Part shown: one piece after another, positions 43,901 through 55,962 of the stretch
How the letters are laid out: every line of letters starts with the position of its first letter
Position numbering within the stretch: position 1 is the first letter of the stretch
Assembly: GCA_022376465.1 (NCBI GenBank)
Contig: JACDTU010000002.1
Location: 372,001 to 436,000 of the forward strand
Length of the DNA: 64,000 bases
Source: Cubamyces lactineus
Taxonomy: Eukaryota > Basidiomycota > Agaricomycetes > Polyporales > Polyporaceae
Direction: 5' to 3'
Position numbers and translations under genes: made by a program
The notes under the pieces: model-generated
Database searches by the model: none
Told to the model about the DNA's origin: nothing
The model's input: the letters and a program-made list of their open reading frames with translations, nothing else

Positions 43901-46900
43901 ATCGACTCGCCTCTCGTTCTGGTACTCTGATACCTCGCCTGTAGGAGCCGAGCCGGGACGAGCATCGTGACGACGCCGCTCGCGGCCGGTCGACCAGTTA
44001 AATTCGGAATTAGCGAGATGGAAGTGCGTCATATGGCCGTCCGTGGCCCCTGCCTGTGAAGCCTTCGAGCTCTCTGATATTCTCCACGATTCGCACTGCG
44101 CGCCGGCGGGTGGTGGTCGGTCCTTTGTTGTCCTATATTCGGAGTTCGGAGTGGCCCATTCGGAATTCGGGACAACACGTCGCGCGGCCTCCCTGCTACA
44201 TGCAGTCCGCAGGTGGCACCAGCCCAGCTGTGAGGTCCGTTTCTAGTTTGTACGCCGTATATGCCGGTGTGTGTGTTTGCGATCGTGGAGGCCCGCGGCC
44301 CCAGGCACATGCCTGGCTTCTTGTTCGATTTTGACATGGGCGGTTGTGCATCGCTAGAACTCGGAAAGGCGAAAATGGCGCATCGCGCAGGTGCGCTGGC
44401 CACATGTGCGTGATGACCGCTGCCGCGAGCTGCACTTCCGTACCAATGCTTGTAAGGAGTGTCCACTACATCATCGCGCGGCAGCTAGACGTGCCGGAAC
44501 AAAGACTCGGAGGTTGGTATTCGGAATGCGTCTCGTCGCTTGGTGCTCACGTCCTATGCATATGATCATCGTAGCCGGACATTGTACACGCTCCATGCCA
44601 CGGCAGCGTCGTTCGGCATCTATGCGATCGTACCTTCGAACCTGCGAACACTGGCATGGCATGACCAGGGCCACATGCATAGCAGGTTCATACAAAGTAC
44701 CCACAACGACCAAAGCTCCTTCCGTTCCCGGCCGTCCGGGCCACATCCCCGAATTGGCACCTTTGTGCACCGTCCGTATATGGTCGGTAGCGCCACCGCC
44801 CGAATGTGGCTATTTGCCCTTGCACCTTCCCAACAAAGGAGCGTGGGACAATATTCATTGTCCGGATATCCAGATTTCAATGGCGAGCCCCAGGGGCCAC
44901 ACCGCCGGCTCGAAGCCAATCATTGCAGTCTTCGTCAGCAAGTCGTCGTCGGTCACTCAGTATGCCTGCGGAGGGGCCAATGGACCACGTACGTCCGACG
45001 GTTCAGAAGCCCAGTCATCACTAAGCCCCTGCTGACTACAGCCACTTGGCGACTCGCGGACTGACGAGAACTGAACCCATCCACATCGCAGCTGTCTCAG
45101 AAGGTTGTCTGGCTGTCTATAGGAAGGTTAGCGTCGAGCTCGCGATATCCGGGCGTGCGCGTCTCGAGTCTCGAGCGGCAAGCCGCGCACCGAGGCCCAA
45201 TGCATCTCGCCCGCGGGCGTCGGATGTGATTACGAAGGCAGAGGGGGCGATCGTCCCGCCCGGGGATAGCGATGACTCCTCCCTCTCGGCAAACCATCTG
45301 TGTAATATGACAACGTCTGTGCGTGATCTATAGCACCCATGTCCACATATGCATGCATCTATAGCACGCATGCTTATGGTCCGGAAGCGCATGATTCACT
45401 ATTGCCCGAGGCTACGCTCAGTTTGGGGAAAGTCTCGATAAGATGACTTTGCTGCTACTGGTATGTGCGAGAGAGATGCCGCCGGCGGGTCTTAGCGACG
45501 CAACGGGCGGGCAGGTGATCGAGCATGACCAGTGTCCCAGTGGGAATCCCGAGGATGAGTTGATGGTGGTCGTGTCTGCAGTGGGGTACATACACGCGAT
45601 TTCAATTCAGACGCGTACGTACATCCTTTCCCGCTGCTGCGATGCGATCGCGCCTGCTACGGCCGTGCGGAGGCCGATCGGACACTGGCGTCCATAGCAT
45701 ATACCGTCATTGTCCTGCCTTCAATTTCATGCTCGTCGGCGTACATTCTCTTCAACTCGAGAACGATGGCAGTTACGGTGTAATATGCATTCTTACCAGC
45801 GTTCGGAGGTGGTAGGATTTCCTTGATCTCCACATTCCACAGCGGATCGGACGACCATGTTTTACTCCTTGATCGTACCATGGGGCCTACCTCCGCGTTC
45901 CTGGAGCGCGAGCCCCCACCGGGCAAGTCGAAGAGACTGAGGCGGCACTTCGTGCTCGCGAAGGCGGAGGCGCGAGCACCGCCGGCAGAGCACGGAGCTC
46001 CTGCTATCTGCACCCACCAAACGCGGAACGCAAACGCCCCATGTATCGACCAGGCTCGGGACGAGGGGAGCGCATGCGCAAAGGCCGTCGCACAGGATCG
46101 GCCGAGTCGACGCGCGCGAAGAGACCTGCGAGAATGCCGGATCGGGGAAGCACAGGAAGGAGAGCGCGAGTCAGACTGAGCTGTGGGAACGCGTTGTCGA
46201 CCGGCGCGTGGCGCGATGGGCGCCTTTACCGAGATCGCCCCGCCCAGTCGAGCCGCCGGATAGACGCGGTGCGCCGGATGTGGGCAGCTGGGGCCCGACG
46301 GAGCGGGATCTCAGATCGGGAGCATTTATTTCGGTATTTTTGTGTCTTTCTCCCGCCCGATCCCTGCCCGCCGTCGTACTCGAGCCCCGAGGTTTCCAGG
46401 AACGCCTCGGGAGGGCCGCTTGCTGCTTTTGGACCTTGAGCCTTGCAAGTGCAACCGGCCACTTCAAATTCAGCCGTGTCCTGTCCGCAGACAGTCCGAT
46501 ACACATCACGGCTAATGGCAAAGCATTGGTGAATGAATGTGTGCAAGTGCGCTATGTTCAACGCCGAATGGACTGCAGTAGGTTTTACCAACACCCCAAT
46601 CGCCCAGTTCATGCTAAATGAACCCCGGGGGTACACATACAGCGGGTCGCGATACATACCCTGTCTCGCTGAACCGTCGGGATCTCCGAAAAAGGGAGCA
46701 TGTCCCGTTCATGTTTCGGGCCTGGGCACCCTGACACAAGGTACCACAGACCAACAAAGTTGGCGCCTGAACAGCTTCCGCCCCAACCACTCGCATCAAC
46801 GGCAACAGAACACATACCGGAGGATTGCAGGTATTCTACAGGGGCAGGAAGGACGCCGCCCCTAGCGCCACGCGCCCTGTCTTGAGAAGTCGCGACAGAC

Positions 46901-47926
46901 ATAGTTGCAGTTACTTGCCCTGCCACGATGGCTATCGCGTCGCCGAGGGCTGCGGGCCTCTGCGGGCGTGGTCAAACATTGATGCCCACGGCGCTGCGGA
47001 GCGTGGCGCCGCCGCCATGACCGTCGTGCATCCGGCGCGCACCAGCTCCGGAGATGGCGATGGACGGGGTCAGGGAGTCAGTTAATCATCAGGGACGAAG
47101 GCGGGGGACGATCTCGACGACAGTATATCGATGCGCGTCGACATGCCACATATTGCCACGTCCCGACTCGAACGGCCGAACAAATGAGCGGATGTGGACC
47201 CTGCGATCCAGAGATGCGCCGTCGTCGAGAGCGTGCATCCAGCAACATATGTCACGGTGCAATTGCAGCGGACGTGTTCTTCGGCTGCGGGCTTGATTTG
47301 CATGGTACGCGCGACATTGCTTACCTGGGGATGAGAGGCTGGACGCTGGGAGCACATGCTTTGGCCGCCTAATGCCAATATTCACCAGAGCAGATGGGCG
47401 AGCGGCAGCCAATCAGCAACTAGTGTGGTTGCTGGTCTCGGCGCGAGCTTGTCTGCGAGGACGCCGTGGAGGACGTGCAGACATCGCTAAGCAAAGTGCC
47501 AATATGCAGTGCTGCATAGCTCGGCGCGTCGCCGCGTGCTCCTGGAGAGGCGCGCTGTAGCCTTAGCGAGTCGTTTCGCCGGAGCCCGCCCCCGACGTCA
47601 AGCTCCGCGGCGCAGACGGACAGGAAGTAAAACGTCTACAGTGGCCGCCCAATGCAATCCTGAGTTGACAGGATCAACACCGTCGACCCGTCCGCGTTGA
47701 CCCTAGTAGTTCCCCATTTGCAAGCCGTCGCCTGTACGACCAGCCTAACTTCTGAAAGCTTGCAAACTTGATCGGGAGTGACAGGAACAGATTAGGAAGA
47801 GCGATCCAATCGTACAATGCATCATCAAGTGGGAGGACAGACATAGCGTACAAATTGCACACGAGAGCAAGAAAGCGGAGAATCGCAAGGCAGCGCGGCC
47901 CGTTCGTTCGACAGCTGCCAGCGCCA
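40971..47926. other. Gene-poor tract
   Basis: Nearly 7 kb between the cyclin and the AT-hook gene without a supportable gene. 41220-41420 is pyrimidine-rich on the plus strand and may be part of the cyclin 5' region. Short open frames are GC-driven and mutually overlapping. The minus-strand frame at 45657-46013 is the least random-looking but has no recognisable domain or exon partners. Confidence 0.5.
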
Positions 47927-49155
47927 TCAAGCAGAGGGCGCGCCGCCAGTAGATGGGCCTGGTGTAGACGCGGGTTTCGACTTCGGTTTGGAGTTCTTGC
48001 TGCCCTTTGGTCGCCCACGCGGCCGCTTGACAGGTTGGCCGTCGCCGGCAAGTTCTTCGCCTGCTCGTTTTGCCCCTGTAGGAGTATTCGAAGTCTCTGC
48101 CTGTAACCGGAGTGCCTTGAGATATCTATTAGGTCAAGCGGTCATGGCGGCAAGGGCAGGGCAAGGCGCGCGCGGTGGAGTGAATGGAAGAAGGCGGCGG
48201 CGTGAGTGAGATGAGACATAGCGCGTGGCGAAGGGAGTAGACATGTGAACGTACTCCGCGGACTTTTCCTCGAGCGTGGTTTGGAGGCTGGGGAGCGGAG
48301 GCTGGCCAAGCTCCTGTCGTAGCCTGTCCACATCTTGCTTTGCGACGGCGTATTCGCCTTCTGATATGGTCTTGATCTTATGTTGCAAGTCGTTGACCCT
48401 GTGCGGCATGAGCTACATTGATGTCCGTGATGCCGAGATAACTCACTCTTTGTTTAGAGTGGCCTCCTGGATATCCGCCTGGCGCCATTGTTAGCGGGCC
48501 GCATGCACGAGAGACAGGCATGTATAATAAGAACCTTGTCCCTGTCTTCATTTACCTATGCGGCGTCGCATATAGGCGGAGGTAAGCGGAGGTAAACACA
48601 TGTGAGGAAGGTCACTCACCTCTCGCAGACAGTTCAATAATCTTTGCCGTTCGCTCTCGAGTCTGTGCGACGGAAACCGCTCTGTATAGGCGGGAATCAT
48701 TGTATGGTATGGAAACAGACGCACTTGTTCTTCTGTTCTTTCAGGTCCTGAATAGCCTTGTTCTTCTGCTCGAGGGCGGCATGCGCGGAGAGAATATGTG
48801 CGGTATGGAGCTGTAATGTCAAGGCATGCTTCCTTCATTGATCAGACGCAGCATTTCCATGCGGTCCAGGAGTGAAAGGGGGTTCCGTGTGCACGCCGCC
48901 GAGCCCACCGTGTGATGGACAGAAATGGAGTGGGGCGGCGGAGAAGTCAAGGAAAAGAGACGCGTTCACACAACCGTCAGCACGCCTGTGAGATCTGGGG
49001 CGACAGGGGTGGACGCACTTGAGCTCTGCGGTCTTTGCGAGCTGGATGAGGCTCTTTGTCCAGTCACCTGTTGCGAGGAGGGGTGTGTTGCCGGCGGGAG
49101 AGGAGGACGAGGGCTGGGCGGAGGAGGAACTCGCGGCAGCAGAGGTGGACGCCAT
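47927..49155 (-). CDS. Coiled-coil protein with C-terminal AT-hook
   Basis: Six exons: 49019-49155, 48725-48832, 48620-48662, 48447-48478, 48243-48398 and 47927-48125; total 675 bases, 224 residues. Introns of 186, 62, 141, 48 and 117 bases; phases agree at every junction. Start chosen at MASTSAAASSS. Residues 1-30 are Ser/Ala-rich; TGDWTKSLIQLAKTAELKKHA follows; residues about 45-155 form a heptad-rich coiled coil (AALEQKNKAIQDLKEQKNK, LESERQRLLNCLRE, KQDVDRLRQELGQPPLPSLQ). Near the C terminus KRPRGRPKGSK is an AT-hook, so the protein probably contacts AT-rich DNA in the nucleus. I recall similar proteins in other Agaricomycetes but no named function. The last intron uses a weaker GTCTAC donor. 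Confidence 0.75.
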
Positions 49156-51755
49156 CGACCTGCTATTCGATTTGTCGAAATCGCAGCGGATGGGGGTTTC
49201 TGGGGGAGAGGCGTTCGCCACGCGTGTCCTCCGGGAACTGTCGTCCGTATTTTCCCCCCTTTCCCACGCTTTGTCGCGCCCCTCCTCGCTCGCGTGGCAA
49301 CTCAACTGCACCTCTCCTGCCTCTTCGCTTTCACGACAATATCACCGCGATGGCTCTCAGCCCATATCGTGTGGTTTCGGGGCTAGTAATGCCAGCCCTT
49401 CCATTGACTGAATGCTCATTTCCGACTCCCGGGCTGCTCTCGGGCCAAGGTCGTTGACATTCGCCGCGAATACACGGCGTGATTACATGCATAGGGCAAG
49501 TGAACTGGCGTCTGACAACTTCTGCAGCTCAGGTACGCGTATAGACGTAGAGTCTCCATACGCATGGTGAGTCCCCCGAATGATAGCTTCACGGCATACT
49601 AACACGTATTCTTGCACACAAGTCTCCACGATGGTCGCTATCTCATTTCTTGCCGGCTTACGGCTGAGGTGATATCCGGTCGAGTTCGAAGAGGGCTCTA
49701 GATTCGTGGGTATCATGCGGATGTCGAAGAACGCTGTAAGGTTCATTGCTATTCCTGCGACATCAAATCAGCAAGCTGACCTACTTGGACGCAGTGCGTG
49801 TATTTCAAGGCCGAAGCAGAGTGCTCGAAGTAGATCGGCACTCATGAATGCGGGCCGCCGGATACGCTAGTGGCGGCTCGAGGTTTCCCTGGGCCATAGA
49901 CTGCCATAGATCGCCGGTGGCCCTGGGCTCTGATCCCGCTCTGAGGCCTGGGTGCGTATTGATGCCTGGGCTACCAGGAGGGAGCGCTTGATTCCTCTCA
50001 TGACGTAGCACTATACGCAACGCGCGATATTTGCTCGCTGCCCTGGGTCAATGGCTATTTCTGCACGATTGCACTCGTTCCTGCTTTGCGCTCGCTATTG
50101 CTTTGAGCTAACTATCGACCGGTCGCGAACGGCCTGGGAGCCCGCGGGACGACAAGGCAAAATCTACAGCGTACGGCTCCTCGGACGAGGCGGCCGGAAT
50201 CAGGGACTTCTCCAGTAGTCCCATTTGCCTTCCGAGAATCTCGGGACCACCGTGCAAGACCGCGTCGCGTCCGTAACCTCACGTCCCTGGGAGCACTAAC
50301 GCGTACCGCGTTGTCCCGATAGCCTCTACAGGCCGCCTCGAAAGCAAGACTGGCACCGTACTCCCGGGAGCTATGGCCGACACAAAGCCGCGGGTGAGCG
50401 TGTCTTACAATCGTGCATTTCCGGGCACAAGTCATGAATCACATATCAGTACATTCGTAGCGCATATCGGAACGTAACCGTCCCGAGACATGATCGTGTC
50501 GCGCCATGGCTACCGTCCCGGTAGCCGTATCCCCGTCCTTGGGTCACGCAACATCCATCTAGGTGGTATGCGATGAGCGTCGCGTCGACCAAATGGATTC
50601 AACAATCTATCAGCAAACGTGATATGTTGGCGAGGCGACTCCGACTTACCGCAGGTCGGAACAAGGTAACGTGAAGCTCGTAATAGCCATGAACCGTGTT
50701 CGAACTGATATGCACAGGGTATATGCGTGGCGCGTCGTGGCATGGTCTTGGAGGTCATTCAGGGAGTACGGCGTAGAGATGCATAGGTGAGTTCTGCTTC
50801 TCTGAGGTCGTTATGTGTGTAGGATCCTCATTACTTCGACGCTACGTCTTATGTGTCCTTGGAGACAGTGGCGCACGCCCAGCGTTCGATATCTGTCCGT
50901 GCCTGTGGTGCTTTAGTGGGCGCGGGCGCAGGCGTACACGTTTCGCCGCCCGCGTCGATATGTGGGACGCTGGTCGCCGTCCGCACATACGCCGCCACAT
51001 GAGGCAACTATCGCTGCGGCTGTTCCAGGAGATAGCTAGCCCATACATGCACAATAAGCCTGTATGAAGGCCGTCTATGTAAGTCATCCTGTCATCCTGA
51101 TATGCCACCGTTGCCATGCTACGCGGTGCAATCTCATTTTAACAGAATTGATTCTATTCCAATACGATATCCTGACATCGAAGACTCTGCTTCGATTAAG
51201 TGGTGCTGTTGCTATAGATGTCGGTGAGTCAGTCACACAATGTATTGCGGAGAGGGTTCTCGTATGCGATCCTGTTGAATGGCCACGCCTCAACGACCCG
51301 CAGATATACTTCGACGCGACCGCCGTTGATACCAAGGTCTTCAATGATGACGCTCGCGATGCAAGTCGCGTGAGTGATGGTTGAGCTCATCATCACTTTC
51401 GTCGGTGACATGTTGACGAGAGCGATATCAGAGAGCTACCCTCAACGAGGGCCTGGTTGCACTAATCGGATAACAGGCAAGTCTGTAAGTCAACAGACAA
51501 CGAATTCTCGAGACGGGTTCCGGTTCGATGCTGTTCATTATCCGGAAAGGAGTCGCCTGAATTTAAGACTCTACCTGGCTACTCCTATTCATCAACGCGT
51601 CGTGCGGGCATGTGCCTGCAAACAGTTCGGTGACCACTATCTAGCAAGATTGAGTAGGATCTGATGCCAACCCTAGCTACATCATGACTCTCGTCTGCGA
51701 CCATACCAGCTGGTCAATCGAAGATTAACCGGACACGATACGAAGCCCTTCACAC
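49156..51755. other. Gene-poor tract
   Basis: 2.6 kb with no supportable gene. It lies between the AT-hook gene and the first secreted-protein gene; both point left, so the right part is downstream of the latter. Confidence 0.5.
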
Positions 51756-52693
51756 TCAACGAGCGTTTGCAGGCTTCCTCAAAATTGTAAATGCTCTGCC
51801 CGAGAACTCGAAGAACGTCACCGTGTCTTGGCTTGCATACACTGATGGTATGTCAGTGGATCTATTCATCGTCATACCCCACATGGGTACTGACAAGTCA
51901 CGTAGAAGTCACGGGTAGAATTGTAGTCGGGATTGGGCAAGAACGGCGGTACGGTCACATCAACACGTCCGGTGTTGAGGTCGAAGTTCTCTGCGAGAAT
52001 AGCTGTGTTTACAGTGAGCGGATGAGATCGAGGTAATGATGATGGCTCTACATACCGATGCCGTCGCCACTCATTTCGCGTATGACGACTCTACTGCAGA
52101 TTGCAAGGTTCGACTGGTTGAATGCAGCGTAGGTTGGCATGCCATTGACACAGAGCTGAGGAGCGGTCGTCCCCCGAGCTGCGAGGGCTCCGGAAACGGT
52201 CGACGTGGCACTGGCCACACCCGTACTCGCTGTGCTGGATATGTTCGAAGATAGCCCTCCCGAGCTTGCCGTACTAGTAGCGCTTCCAGCATTAGTAGCA
52301 CCAGTCACAGAAGTGCTGTTCATGCTGGTCGCGTTGGGCGAGGCTGTGCTGCTCCCCAGTCTGCTGCTATTCGTGTCCGTACTGTTGGCTATGCTACTGG
52401 GGCTGCTTGTTCCCGTACTGTTTCCGCTGGAGGTCACAGTCGCGAACAATGTGGTGCTTGCGCTGTTATTCATCCCATGTACGGCGTCTAGAACAGGTTG
52501 GACGTTCCTTGTCGAAAAGAGAGGGGATCAGCCTGACGGTGAGGGGCATAACCAGAAGTACTCACCACGTCACATTGTGTCGCTCCTCCCAAAACCACTG
52601 TTCTCCACCACTGGGATACCAGATCACATCCGCCGCAGCTACGGAAATGGTGCAAGCTCCCAGGAGAGCGGGAAGGAAATGGTTACAGCGCAT
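51756..52693 (-). CDS. Secreted Kre9/Knh1-like protein with Ser/Thr-rich insertion (cluster gene 1)
   Basis: Exons 52566-52693, 52056-52507, 51913-52002 and 51756-51841 give 251 residues; introns of 58, 53 and 71 bases. A signal peptide (MRCNHFLPALLGACTISVAAA) is followed by the first strands of the domain ending RHNVTW. Exon 2 then brings about 130 Ser/Thr-rich residues and a two-cysteine motif (QLCVNGMPTY ... LAICS). The 90-base exon 3 resumes the domain (ILAENFDLNTGRVDVTVP) and exon 4 closes it (LYASQDTVTFFEFSGRAFTI). No C-terminal hydrophobic GPI signal is seen. The related Kre9/Knh1 family acts in cell-wall beta-1,6-glucan; that role is not shown here. Shares its architecture with the gene at 62522-63434. 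Confidence 0.78.
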
Positions 52694-52813
52694 ATTAACC
52701 TGAAGTTTGACTAGGGTGGATTGATCGGTGTGTGTTGAGGTGCGTTACTTGAAACTGTCCTCGGCTGTCGCGTTCTACGTTGAGTACTCAGTTCTTGCCG
52801 CATAACTGGCCCC

Positions 52814-52819
52814 TTTATA
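52814..52819 (-). promoter_or_regulatory. TATA box of cluster gene 1
   Basis: TATAAA on the minus strand, about 120 bases before the ATG at 52693. Bases 52820-53350 hold nothing else recognisable apart from a T run at 52886-52894. Confidence 0.4.
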
Positions 52820-53350
52820 GTGCGCAACTTTAGGGCGCCTAGTGCTTGCCAAGTCTGGGAGACAATCGTACACCATGGACGAGTTTTTTTTTTTCAGAGG
52901 CGTTGCCGGATACTTGCAATATAGTCAAGGACAGCCTCGTACTACTTAACGACCGCATTCAGCGCAGGGCCGGGTTTAACAATGCGATGCAAACATCGTC
53001 ATCTGTTAACGATACTCAATGGTTCACTCGCCGTGGTGGAGCGTTGTTGGTACCAGGGCAGAGAAGTCATTCACATGCATATAATATAGTGCTGATTCAT
53101 GGGTAATTCACAGATCGACATACATCCCGATGGTTACGCAGCTAGAAGGTGGGCAATTGTTCATACAGCATTACAAACATTCGACGGTGCAACAATACGA
53201 GCTGAATAGAGTCATGAGTATTTGATACACAAAAGTCCAATGGGCGGCTCGACTAGGCGGGGAGATGCAGATCAGCGTAACGGGTTGCATGTCGACGCTA
53301 TCTGGAGTAGCGCACTCCTGCCCTTGCCGAGCTTGTCGCCGATGTGGCGC

Positions 53351-53898
53351 TCACTCCAAAATGGTGAACTGAGCGCTGAAATCGCCCGAGTCACCAAATA
53401 CTACGGAGAACACTTCAGTGCTTGCTCTGCGACTTCTGACAAGGCGTACTCACGGACGAGGCTATAGTCGTCGCCCGGCTCGACCCACGGCACATGCACT
53501 TCGATGCGACCAAGGAGAATGTCAAAGCCGGCCTGAAGGATCACTATGGCACTGGTAAGCAGGTAATCCCTCGTGCGATGATAAGGAGTCACTAACATGG
53601 TGTTGTGATTACGCCCTTCCTGAGCTGAATTCTGCCAATCTTGTTGGTGATATTCACCGGGTGCCAAGAGACATCCCTGCGCATCGGGTGCGTGAGATCG
53701 AGATCAGTTGAAAAACAGTGAGCAGACCTACCAGGTAACATTATGTGTCTGTCCCTTGTACCAGACGGTACCTGCATGTGGGTAGAGCACGGGAGGGGTA
53801 AAGACATCTCGCTTCTCGTTCGCAGTAGGAAGGGCCGCGGCGGACTGGAAGAACAAGCCGAAAAAGGTGAAGACGAAGAGAAGGATCTTGGAATACAT
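53351..53898 (-). CDS. Small secreted Kre9/Knh1-like protein (cluster gene 2)
   Basis: Exons 53732-53898, 53597-53676, 53454-53543 and 53351-53400 give 128 residues. Signal peptide (MYSKILLFVFTFFGLFFQSAAA), then a short propeptide ending in Lys-Arg (ANEKRD), a likely Kex2 site. The domain runs VLYPHAGTVWYKGQTHNVTW, VNITNKIGRIQLRKG, FDILLGRIEVHVPWV, DDYSLV, FGDSGDFSAQFTILE. Exon 3 is 90 bases, as in every cluster member. In place of the usual DTSDAP/DVSDPP after the first exon it has DVSWHP. No Ser/Thr tail or GPI signal, so probably a soluble extracellular or wall-associated protein. Confidence 0.82.
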
Positions 53899-54002
53899 CG
53901 GAGAAGTCGTCAGAGCGGAGGGCGTGTGTAGGCGTACAAGGTGAGCGTAGATGAGCTTGCTTCGAGAGCTCGTGTGCTGAGGTGTCGTTTTGCATGCGAG
54001 CA

Positions 54003-54008
54003 CTTATA
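54003..54008 (-). promoter_or_regulatory. TATA box of cluster gene 2
   Basis: TATAAG on the minus strand, about 105 bases before the ATG at 53898. Bases 54009-55284 show no supportable gene; the minus-strand frame at 54708-55034 is hydrophobic in part but has no exon partners I can place. Confidence 0.4.
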
Positions 54009-55284
54009 TGTTATACTTGACGGTGCAAGGCGATCCGTGTCCGAAGTGCAGCTCGTTCGGATGACTTGTGTACCTTACTGGGTTGCCTCTCCTGAGATGC
54101 TACAGTGCCACCAGAACGGAAGTCCGACGCTTCCAAAGGCTAGCCCTGACATGGGCGGTGGACGCTCTCGCTGATCCCGACCGTTCGACGGACGAGAGAG
54201 TGTCGCCGGGAACGTCGCGTATGAGCGAACAGCCACGACGGCCATCCACTCCCATCGGCCTCCGGCCCTAACCCGGTGCTACAGGTTGGTGGCACGTCCA
54301 CGTGGTCGCGTCATCGTCTCGTTCTTGGCGTCTCGCTGCTCTCGTTCTCTCACTCACTACTCTTTGTGCCTTGCCGTCGTCTGTTAGGGCGACTGTCCTA
54401 CACGCAATGGGAATATGCCATGTCATCCAATGACATGGTCCGAACGTCGGTCAACGACATGCCGCTCCTCATGCCGTCCGACTAGTCTTTGGTCTTCCAG
54501 AACACCCTCAGATACCTGAGGCATGCGTATCAGTCTTACTGGACTGCTCCATTTGTGCAAACGCTCAGCGAAAGCGAGAGGTACGGTGGCTACGGCATGT
54601 CTCCCAGAATGTCGCCTAATATGGCGTACGTCATGTTGTGTTCTAGTGCGCGATGATGGCCCAGCAGGTAAGTCCTAGAGTGGGTTCCGCCCTTCGCAGT
54701 CTGACTATCATGAACTCGCAGCACGGTATCTGCAGTAAACACCACGTCTCAGACTGTACAAGAGGACCAAGAAGGATGGTACCATACGGCAGCATCTAGG
54801 AGTTCCGAAACACGTCAGGATCAGCGGGCTTGGTCCTACAAACAACAACAGAGTTGCGAAGGTCAGAGTCCAGCACGAGGTCACATAGGGACGGCGAATT
54901 CTCATGAATTCAAGGAATGCCGGGAGACGAACGAGTGGACTGGAAACAATCCCGCCCTCGATATCCTGCATGCGACGTTCCTCGTTCTCCTGGAGACACT
55001 CCAGATACGGCCTGGAGGCGACACGAAACAGCACAATTGACTGTATCCGCTGTACTTGCAGGAAGGTCCGTGCAGTAACAGTTGTGCATTCTCTGGACAG
55101 GACTCATACAACAATCTAAAGCTCGCAGCGATACAGTGGCACTAATCTCGAGTCCGCCAAAAACAAGATCATCAAAGCACTCCAGCATAGGAAGGTCGAA
55201 TAGAGTCCAAGATTCGTAGTCGTCATTTGATGCCGCGCTGCAAGGATGAGACGTGCCCTCATCAGGTGATCGTAGACGTGACAT

Positions 55285-55860
55285 CTACTCGTTGATGGTA
55301 AACTCGGCGCTGAAGTCGCCAGAATCACCGAAGACTGCGGAATGGTCAGTTCAGTCCACACACCCGAGTGCATAATGCAGATAGTTGCACTTACAGACAA
55401 GACTGTAGTCGTCTCCGGGAAGAACCCATGGGACAACGACCTCAATGCGTCCAAGCAGAACATCAAAGCCGTCCGCGAGGATAACTACGGAATATGTGAG
55501 CAGGCTGTTACCAACATGTTCGCCCGAGCACACGTACTGGGGAAGATGGTGCCGGCCTCGCGGAGCTGGATCCTGCCCCCGAACCTGTCCGTAATGTTCG
55601 CCGGAGCGTCCGCAGTGTCCCTGTGCATTGCATCTGTCAGTATACACTTCTTACGCTTGTTTGAGCAGCTGGTTTGCGTACCAAGTGACGTTGTGGGTCT
55701 GACCCACATACCAAACGGTGCCCGCGTGGGGGTAGGTGATCGGCGGGGTGAAGACCGCACGTTTCTCTACCTCAGCAGCAGGAAGGGCAGCTGCGAACAT
55801 GCCGAGGGAGGCGACGGCGAGGACAAAGGCCTTGGCGAACGAAGACGTCTGGGCGAACAT
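55285..55860 (-). CDS. Small secreted Kre9/Knh1-like protein (cluster gene 3)
   Basis: Exons 55682-55860, 55538-55620, 55395-55484 and 55285-55334 give 133 residues; introns of 61, 53 and 60 bases. Signal peptide (MFAQTSSFAKAFVLAVASLGMFAAALPAA in part) and Lys-Arg site (EVEKRA). Domain: ITYPHAGTVWYVGQTHNVTW, DTADAPANITDRFGGRIQL, FDVLLGRIEVVVPWV, FFGDSGDFSAEFTINE. Closest in the cluster to the gene at 57049-57636. Exon 2 is three bases longer than in genes 2, 5 and 6 (GG pair in DRFGGRI). Confidence 0.83.
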
Positions 55861-55913
55861 GGCGGAGGAGGACCGTTGTCGTGAGATGGCTTGAAGGCTC
55901 GTGAGGTGCGAAA

Positions 55914-55962
55914 GACAATGCTTTGCTGGATCACTCGGGGCGTTTTCTAGCTCACATTTATA
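55914..55962 (-). promoter_or_regulatory. Core promoter of cluster gene 3
   Basis: TATAAA at 55957-55962 and, 34 bases downstream, the motif CAGCAAAGCATTGTC (55914-55928). The motif recurs with one change or none before genes 4, 5 and 6. Bases 55963-57048 hold no other recognisable gene. Confidence 0.6.

Noticed and set aside
45657..46013. Minus-strand frame of 118 codons with plausible amino-acid composition
   Set aside because: No recognisable domain, no exon partners, and an equally open plus-strand frame overlaps it.
54708..55034. Hydrophobic minus-strand frame between cluster genes 2 and 3, perhaps a membrane protein fragment
   Set aside because: Only one convincing hydrophobic segment and no adjoining exons; too little to name.
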